Below are positions 58,341 through 64,000 of a stretch of DNA of 64,000 bases, one piece after another; within the stretch, counting starts at the first letter, position 1, and the number at the start of each line of letters is the position of its first letter. Position numbers and translations under genes: made by a program. Below the pieces are notes generated by a model. The model had not been told where the DNA came from and ran no database searches. It saw only the letters and a program-made list of their open reading frames with translations. The stretch is from positions 7,191,001-7,255,000 of the forward strand of contig OY821771.1 of NCBI GenBank assembly GCA_963682175.1. The letters run 5' to 3'. The stretch comes from Triglochin maritima (lineage: Eukaryota > Streptophyta > Magnoliopsida > Alismatales > Juncaginaceae).

Positions 58341-60243
58341 TGTTATATCCTAATCCTTGTTTAGTTTTAATCATGTTTTGGTTGGCTAATGGTTGTTTAG
58401 GGAGGGAACTGTGATGGTGAGGTGGAGGCTTTTGATCGGTGGATGAAACGGTGGGGTGTTTATAAGGTGATTCACTCATCTCTTCTCACTTCACACTCTT
58501 CCCTCTGCTCTCTCTCACCCTCATCCCTCTCCCTCAGTCCCTTAGTTCCTAGGTTCCGGCGATCGGAGTAGTGGTCGGAGCTCTGGTGAGCAACAACGAA
58601 GAAGGCATCAAGGTGTAAGGTCGGAAGCTCGTAAAAGCTTGTGGTGGAGATCGTTGTGGTTCTTCGTAGGCTTCTTCAAGCCTTATGGTATGTCAAGTTC
58701 CTTATTGTTACTCACCCAAAAAGTGTGAGGTGGTTGGATCGGTCGTCGAAGGCTGGAGGTCTCGGCGAGGATCGTGGTGCAGCAAGGTTGCTGCACTGGA
58801 ATGGTCGACCAGTGGTGGCATTGGTCGACCGGTCTTAGTGTAATTAGGAGCTTCTGTCTCACACTGGTCGAACGATGTCCTTGGGTGGTCGACCGGTTGT
58901 GCATATTTTGGTAGGAGATGAAGACCCTGTTATTTTCGGTCGAACGTGTCCCATTTGCCTTTCGACCGGTTACACTGTGGTAAGTTGGTTGGGGGCATAC
59001 ACCATCAAAATTGTCGACCGCCTTTAGATTTGTTCGATCGATTGTACCTGTAGCTAAGTTGGTTGGCGCCTAGACTATCTAAACGGTCGACCGCCTATAT
59101 GATTTGTTCGACCGATAGCTTAAATTAACTTAATTGTTGTACAACCGGTTTTATTTGGTTCAACCGTTATTTTATGTTCCAAACGGTCGACCGGTCGGCG
59201 ACTTTAGGTCGACCGGTAGGAGTTTAATTTGTGTTTTGAAGACCCTCTTATTTTTGGTCAAACGAGACCCCTTTGTCGTTCGACCGGTTGGTAGTTAAGT
59301 TGGTTGGAACCGGGCTTTGACCATCCAAACGGTCGACTGCCCATGACCTTGGTTCGATCGATGCTTTTGTGGTTGTTCGACCGGCTTTTGTAGAGGTTGA
59401 ACCATGCTCGTTTTGGAAGAGAATCGGTCTACCACTGTTGCGTTTTCGGTCGACTGTTGCTGCCATGTTTTGTATGTTTGTGGTTTTCTTGTGTGACTTG
59501 TGATCGACTTTGAGGGCAACGGGTCCCGGGCCTTTTGGGGGGCGACGGAATGGACATTGCCGGCCTGATAGCGATCGTTTATGTATATATAGGTCGCCTG
59601 TGTGGGAACGGTTGAGCAGCTTTTGTGAGCAACCGCTTAGGTGTGTGTGCTTGTTCCTGTGAGGCGGAGATTTTGCCGACGATGTTTCAGCAAGGGGTGT
59701 AGCAGCTTTCGTGAGCCACCCGTGTTGTATATGCACTATGTATTGCATCCCGTCCTTGTGAGGAAGGGGTTGTGCCGACGATGTTCCAACAGTGTACCTT
59801 AGAGCACGTATGTTTCGGGGGTTGGGTGAGAGATCCCTGGAGCCCGGGTTTGGCAGCATTGTTTTTATATTGTTGTCTTATGTGCCATTGCATACATGTT
59901 AAATGTCGTATTTCATGCATGTTAGGGGAGTTTGACATACGGGGTTTCCTTGAGGAAACTCAGGCATAATTTCTTGTTTGCATTTCAGGCCGCGAGCGGC
60001 AGTAAGGGGTGGTGACCGAGGAGGAGCATGTCAGGGATCAAATCCTCATGTTTTCCCCTTTTGAGGTGAATATGATTACATGTACATGTATTTTATATCT
60101 TTTGATGTAATCAAACGTTTGAAACTTTGTATTGTACGGTTCACAACTTGATGTATATATTGTTGGTAGCGTCCCTGCCTGATTTGATGTCTTTTGAATG
60201 TCATTTTATGTTTACAATTTTCTGATGTGTCGGGGACATTACA
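58341..60243 (+). mobile_element. Solo LTR, family B, copy 2, with exact target duplication
   Basis: It begins TGTTATATCCTAATCC and ends GGGGACATTACA. The 5-mer aagtg flanks it exactly (58336-58340 and 60244-60248). A TATA-like GTTTATAAGG sits at about 58459, followed by a CT-rich leader. CGGTCGACC-type words recur through 58735-59460, downstream of the TATA box. No retroviral-type coding region lies within 1,903 bp. It is head-to-head with copy 1, separated by about 78 bp. Confidence 0.88.
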
Positions 60244-60248
60244 AAGTG

Positions 60249-61551
60249 TACTTCTCTACGTAGGACTCAAGATCTTCTCTAATTCCTTAAGAATTGTAGT
60301 CACAATATTGTAACAACAATGATTTAGATTTGATCCACTAAGAACACTTTACAGTTCTGATGTGAGTTTCTAAATGATTTATTATGTAAATTTTATTGAA
60401 AGATATACCTTTTTGAAATTGTTTGTGCTTAAATACTATGATACATTGATGTTTTGATATCAGTAAACATCTTAAAGAACAATTTCAAGTGGAAAACAAT
60501 TGATCAGACTACAAGATGTTTAACTCATCAATTTTGTGTTAACTGTGCATTTTTTCCGTGTAACCGTATGTTTTTTCGTGTATAATTGTCATTTTGTGTC
60601 ATGTTATTTCTTTGTATTATCATCAATAACCTAGGCAATCATAAAATAAAATTGTATCTAATCGTGTAATCGTTTTCATAAAATAAAGGATACACAAAAC
60701 CTAAAGTGCAGTACGCTAGTTTCATGTTTTGAGAAGTTAACCTAAATAAATATGAATTACTCATATGCATATCTCCAATGGTCACACTTTCTCAATTGTA
60801 TCCAAGCGAAAACCCCAAAATTATACATATCATACTCATTCCATTATATCTTTGTTGTAACCAACTACGTTGTTTTAGCCAAGAATAGCAAAATTGGAAT
60901 GAAATCATGATCATGCAATTGAATAAATATATAAGTTATAAACACTTGATTTGAGTACAATAAAGGTACAATTTAGGAGAAGTAATTACGCAAGTGAAAC
61001 AAAAGCAATCGAACATGCATAGTAAATAAAAAAAGAGTGACATCTCAAATAAAGATGACAGTAGATCACAATATTATAAGTATTTACAAAACCTAAGCCA
61101 CTTTGATTCCACGTAATCTGGAAGTGGGGAAATTCAAAAGAAACATCCAAACGTAACCCAGGTTAAATCAGGACATCAGATGGTCCTCTTCTACAAATCA
61201 TTCAAAAATCATAGTAGAGAAGTCAGGCGATGCTCAAAGAAATTAAATTATTATTCCGTTTCGTTTACTAAGAAAAATGGTACACGAGAGACACTTCATG
61301 GATACTGTGTAAGGTCTTGGCTTTTCCATCAATCGTACGCTTCATCATCAACGTAGAAAACAACCATATCCACAAAAGAATTGCATAATTTTCTCCCCCA
61401 GAAAATGGGCACACTAGAATAAAAGAGTGGTCCGACAACACATCGACCACTGGCTCCAAATATGAAATATGTACACAGATCTGCCGTAAAGAATAGTCTA
61501 ATCCTGTAGCAATGTTGGAGGTGATCCGGAAATGTAGCCAACAGAACCCCT
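60249..61551. other. Intergenic and probable 3' region of the DRP3-like gene
   Basis: AT-rich; nothing recognised up to about 61080. From there to the stop codon at 61552 is presumably the 3' untranslated region on minus. Confidence 0.5.
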
Positions 61552-63722
61552 TCAGATGGCAGGAAATGAAACCTGAAGGTCCTCATCATTTAAAGAGCTT
61601 GTGAGTTCTGCCTCTTCTTCTGAATGTGCCGGCTTGCTAGGAGTGTCATATAATGTGTCGGTTTTGCCATTTGGCGTCAACTGAGATTTGGAGTTAACAC
61701 TAGCAGGCACCTCAGTACCTGACCTGGATTTGGAGGCCTCTTCTAAATCGACCGGCAACTCATCCAATGTCTGCAACACAGACCATTGAACTTCTAAATT
61801 TTCTTCTCAAACAAGCAACATGATCATCGGTAACCATTAAAAAATCAGAATACTGAAATAACTACAAATTGAAGCACAGTATCTTTAGCACACTAAAATA
61901 AGTTAGAATCATTATTCAGACGGGTGCACAGTGTGCCTAATCATGGGCATCTCAACAACTGGTACACTGATGGTACTAGAAGTGCAGAATATGTCAAAAG
62001 GATGAACGTAAAATGACCTAAACATAGACACTAAAGCATGTATAAAAATCAAGAACCAAAGAAAAAGAAAAGAGAAAGAGACTGACGCAAACAGCTTGTT
62101 GAAGGACGTAATACATCTCCCGTATATGATGCCTTCTTTTGGCTATTTCCTCTCGCTCATTTAACAAAATGCTAAAATGCTCCTCCCTGTAAGAGCATGA
62201 AGCATCATAAGCTGAAACTCAACATAGATTATAGATCGAAGGATCAAACAATAAACATGTCCAACTGGAAAACTTTACCTATATACTTTTCTTATGAAAG
62301 TACTGAGAAGTTCTCGCTTTGCATGGTTAACCTTACAAAAACCAACTCTTAGAAGTCTTGTCCAAGTTTATTCAACAACAACCATAAAAAAATTCAAGTT
62401 CAAACAGAAACTAAAGCAATTGAACATACCAAAAAATGCATTATTGCTTTAGGAACTGAGTCCTGAATATTCTTCCTCACAATGTCATAGTAAGACTTAA
62501 TGAGCAACTTGGTAACCGAAATTTCAACAGCCTCGTTCTCTGTTTGCTTTTCCGATGGCCGCAAAACAGATGGTGGCTGTACACATAAGCCAAAAAAAAA
62601 ACGATTGACATTGCAACAATATAAAGAACACAAAACCTTTCAAGAGAGTAAAGTTGAGCTTAGAAGTACCTCTTTCAACTGAATTATAGAAAATGCAGGA
62701 TCAATTAGTGTTGACATATTAAAGGGTTTGCTGGCTTCGTTATCATTAAATTTCAGGCTTTCACCACCTCCAAATATTGAAGAAGCGCCCCAACGTTTAG
62801 CAGATGTGTTCCCTAAAGGCCAACACAGAATAGCCATGTCACGATTTTCATCTACCTTTGAAATTTGTTAGCTGGAAAAGATGTACAACAGAGCAAACAT
62901 GACTAATGAAGGGCCCAGCACATGTCCACTTCCCTGGCAAGGCCTGCTAATAGGTAGGGAAAGATCTTAAGCACGATGGATGTTTGAAACAGACATCTAG
63001 TGAAAGGTTTTAACACCATGCAATACCTTCAAAATTATGGATTTCCACTATATTTTCTAATCTCCACTTAATAATTCTAATGCATGTTCTCCACTATCAC
63101 ATCTTTTCCACCTATACCCTTTCTCACATCAGAAGAATCTAGATTTATGACCAGCAGCAGCACCTTACACCATACAGAGAAAATATTACAAAGAAAAACA
63201 CAAATGAAATATAAGGACTACTGAGGCAATACAAAACTCATGTCATGGTCATTCCTGCTTTCATGTGTTACTGCTCCAATATTATTCACTCAAACAACTA
63301 AATATAAAGTGATTCTACCATATTAAAATCCAATTATATGATGCAAAGTTGGATGAACTATGAAGTCGTATCTTTCATTAATTCTTTTAAGTCATCTCTC
63401 ATGTAGCCAACAGTCTGAAATTCTATGACCAATCCCCTACATTAGTTACATCCCTTGATAATAACATGCACGTGTATGTATTCATGATTCATCCACCAAA
63501 CAAAACCAATGAAATGAAGAAAACATCAAGTTAAAATGGGTTAACTAAGCAACATATGTGGTTCACTGTGGTGCGTATAAAATCAGGAATTTTGAAGGGC
63601 AAAGAAAGTGATTAGTCTTTAAGCCTTAAGGTCTCTAAAACATGAGATGGTGAAAACATGTAAAACACTAGAATTCCACCTGTAGTTGATCCTGGTTTCT
63701 CAGCACTTGCAAGTGGGGCTTC
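61552..63722 (-). CDS. DRP3: Dynamin-related protein 3-like, C-terminal part (GED domain), incomplete at window edge
   Basis: Six exons join in frame: 63722-63680, 62812-62670, 62576-62430, 62331-62279, 62186-62087 and 61770-61552. The piece begins [15 protein letters not shown] and continues [18 protein letters not shown]. The GTPase effector domain follows: [58 protein letters not shown], then [20 protein letters not shown] and [11 protein letters not shown]. This order matches plant DRP3A/B, which drive mitochondrial and peroxisomal fission. The tail after the GED is about 60 residues, acidic, serine-rich and poorly conserved, ending LQVSFPAI. The GTPase and middle domains lie beyond 64000. 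The sequence from 63723 to the edge is intron. Confidence 0.88.
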
Positions 63723-64000
63723 CTGCCAAGCAATTCAAGTTGGATAATTAGATATACAATGTCAAATATAAAATATTGAACTCAAAATACCCAGAAAATG
63801 CCTGAGGTGAGTAAGCAACCATATACTCATATATGGGCTACCACAGTAGCAATTTTACTGCATTTCAGATAAAAATATTCCCAAAATATTTTCTGGAGTT
63901 CTTCAAATATACGCTCTTTAGCATTTTAATCTACAAATATGCAACTCTGGATAAGAAATTACACCTATAATCATAATATACTCCTCTAGATAAGAAAACC

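Noticed and set aside
1..64000. CRISPR arrays, bacterial operons, riboswitches, organelle DNA inserts
   Set aside because: No regularly spaced identical repeats with unique spacers and no prokaryotic gene organisation; the window is plant nuclear DNA and no chloroplast or mitochondrial gene was recognised.

Overview
This is a nuclear segment of a flowering plant, most likely a eudicot. The evidence is a nuclear-type tRNA-Lys, genes split by many short exons with AT-rich GT-AG introns, plant-specific families (RAD23 with plant-type domain order, a plant STE20-type kinase, plant mobile domain, FAR1/MULE transposase) and dense nested plant transposons. I cannot name the species. Exon coordinates were read by hand from reading frame, splice signals and remembered protein families; no alignment program was run.

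Layout. 1-6.2 kb: a tRNA gene, then a Pack-MULE-like element carrying pieces of PRP17 and of a PPR gene, itself invaded by solo LTRs. 7.8-11.6 kb (minus): a complete WSS1-type DNA-protein crosslink metalloprotease. 12.5-18.9 kb: a 6.4-kb MULE with an exact 9-bp target duplication. It holds two convergent genes whose first exons lie in the terminal repeats: a plant mobile domain (PMD) gene on plus and a transposase-SWIM-OTU gene on minus. All interruptions in these two genes are in-frame TGA codons. 19.0-22.6 kb (plus): an RRP17/NOL12-like nucleolar protein. 24.6-29.4 kb (minus): RAD23. 31.9-33.8 kb (plus): a damaged tetraspanin gene. 35.9-42.6 kb (minus): a 21-exon STE20/GCK-like kinase of 686 residues.

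43-60 kb is transposon territory: a cellulose-synthase-like fragment, a PIF/Harbinger element that keeps only its Myb-like ORF1, a repeat field built on TACACAA-like words, a 2.0-kb solo LTR with clean 5-bp duplications, a minisatellite, Harbinger MITEs, and a head-to-head pair of a second 2-kb LTR family. Both LTR families contain arrays of the palindrome CGGTCGACCG. 61.5-63.7 kb (minus): the 3' exons of a DRP3-type dynamin, cut by the window edge.

The five host genes (WSS1, RRP17, RAD23, the kinase, DRP3) are independent housekeeping-type genes and form no pathway cluster. The most interesting unit is the MULE: a transposase fused to an OTU protease domain, paired with a PMD gene, with both promoters apparently supplied by the terminal repeats and with hairpin-rich arrays in the first intron of each gene.
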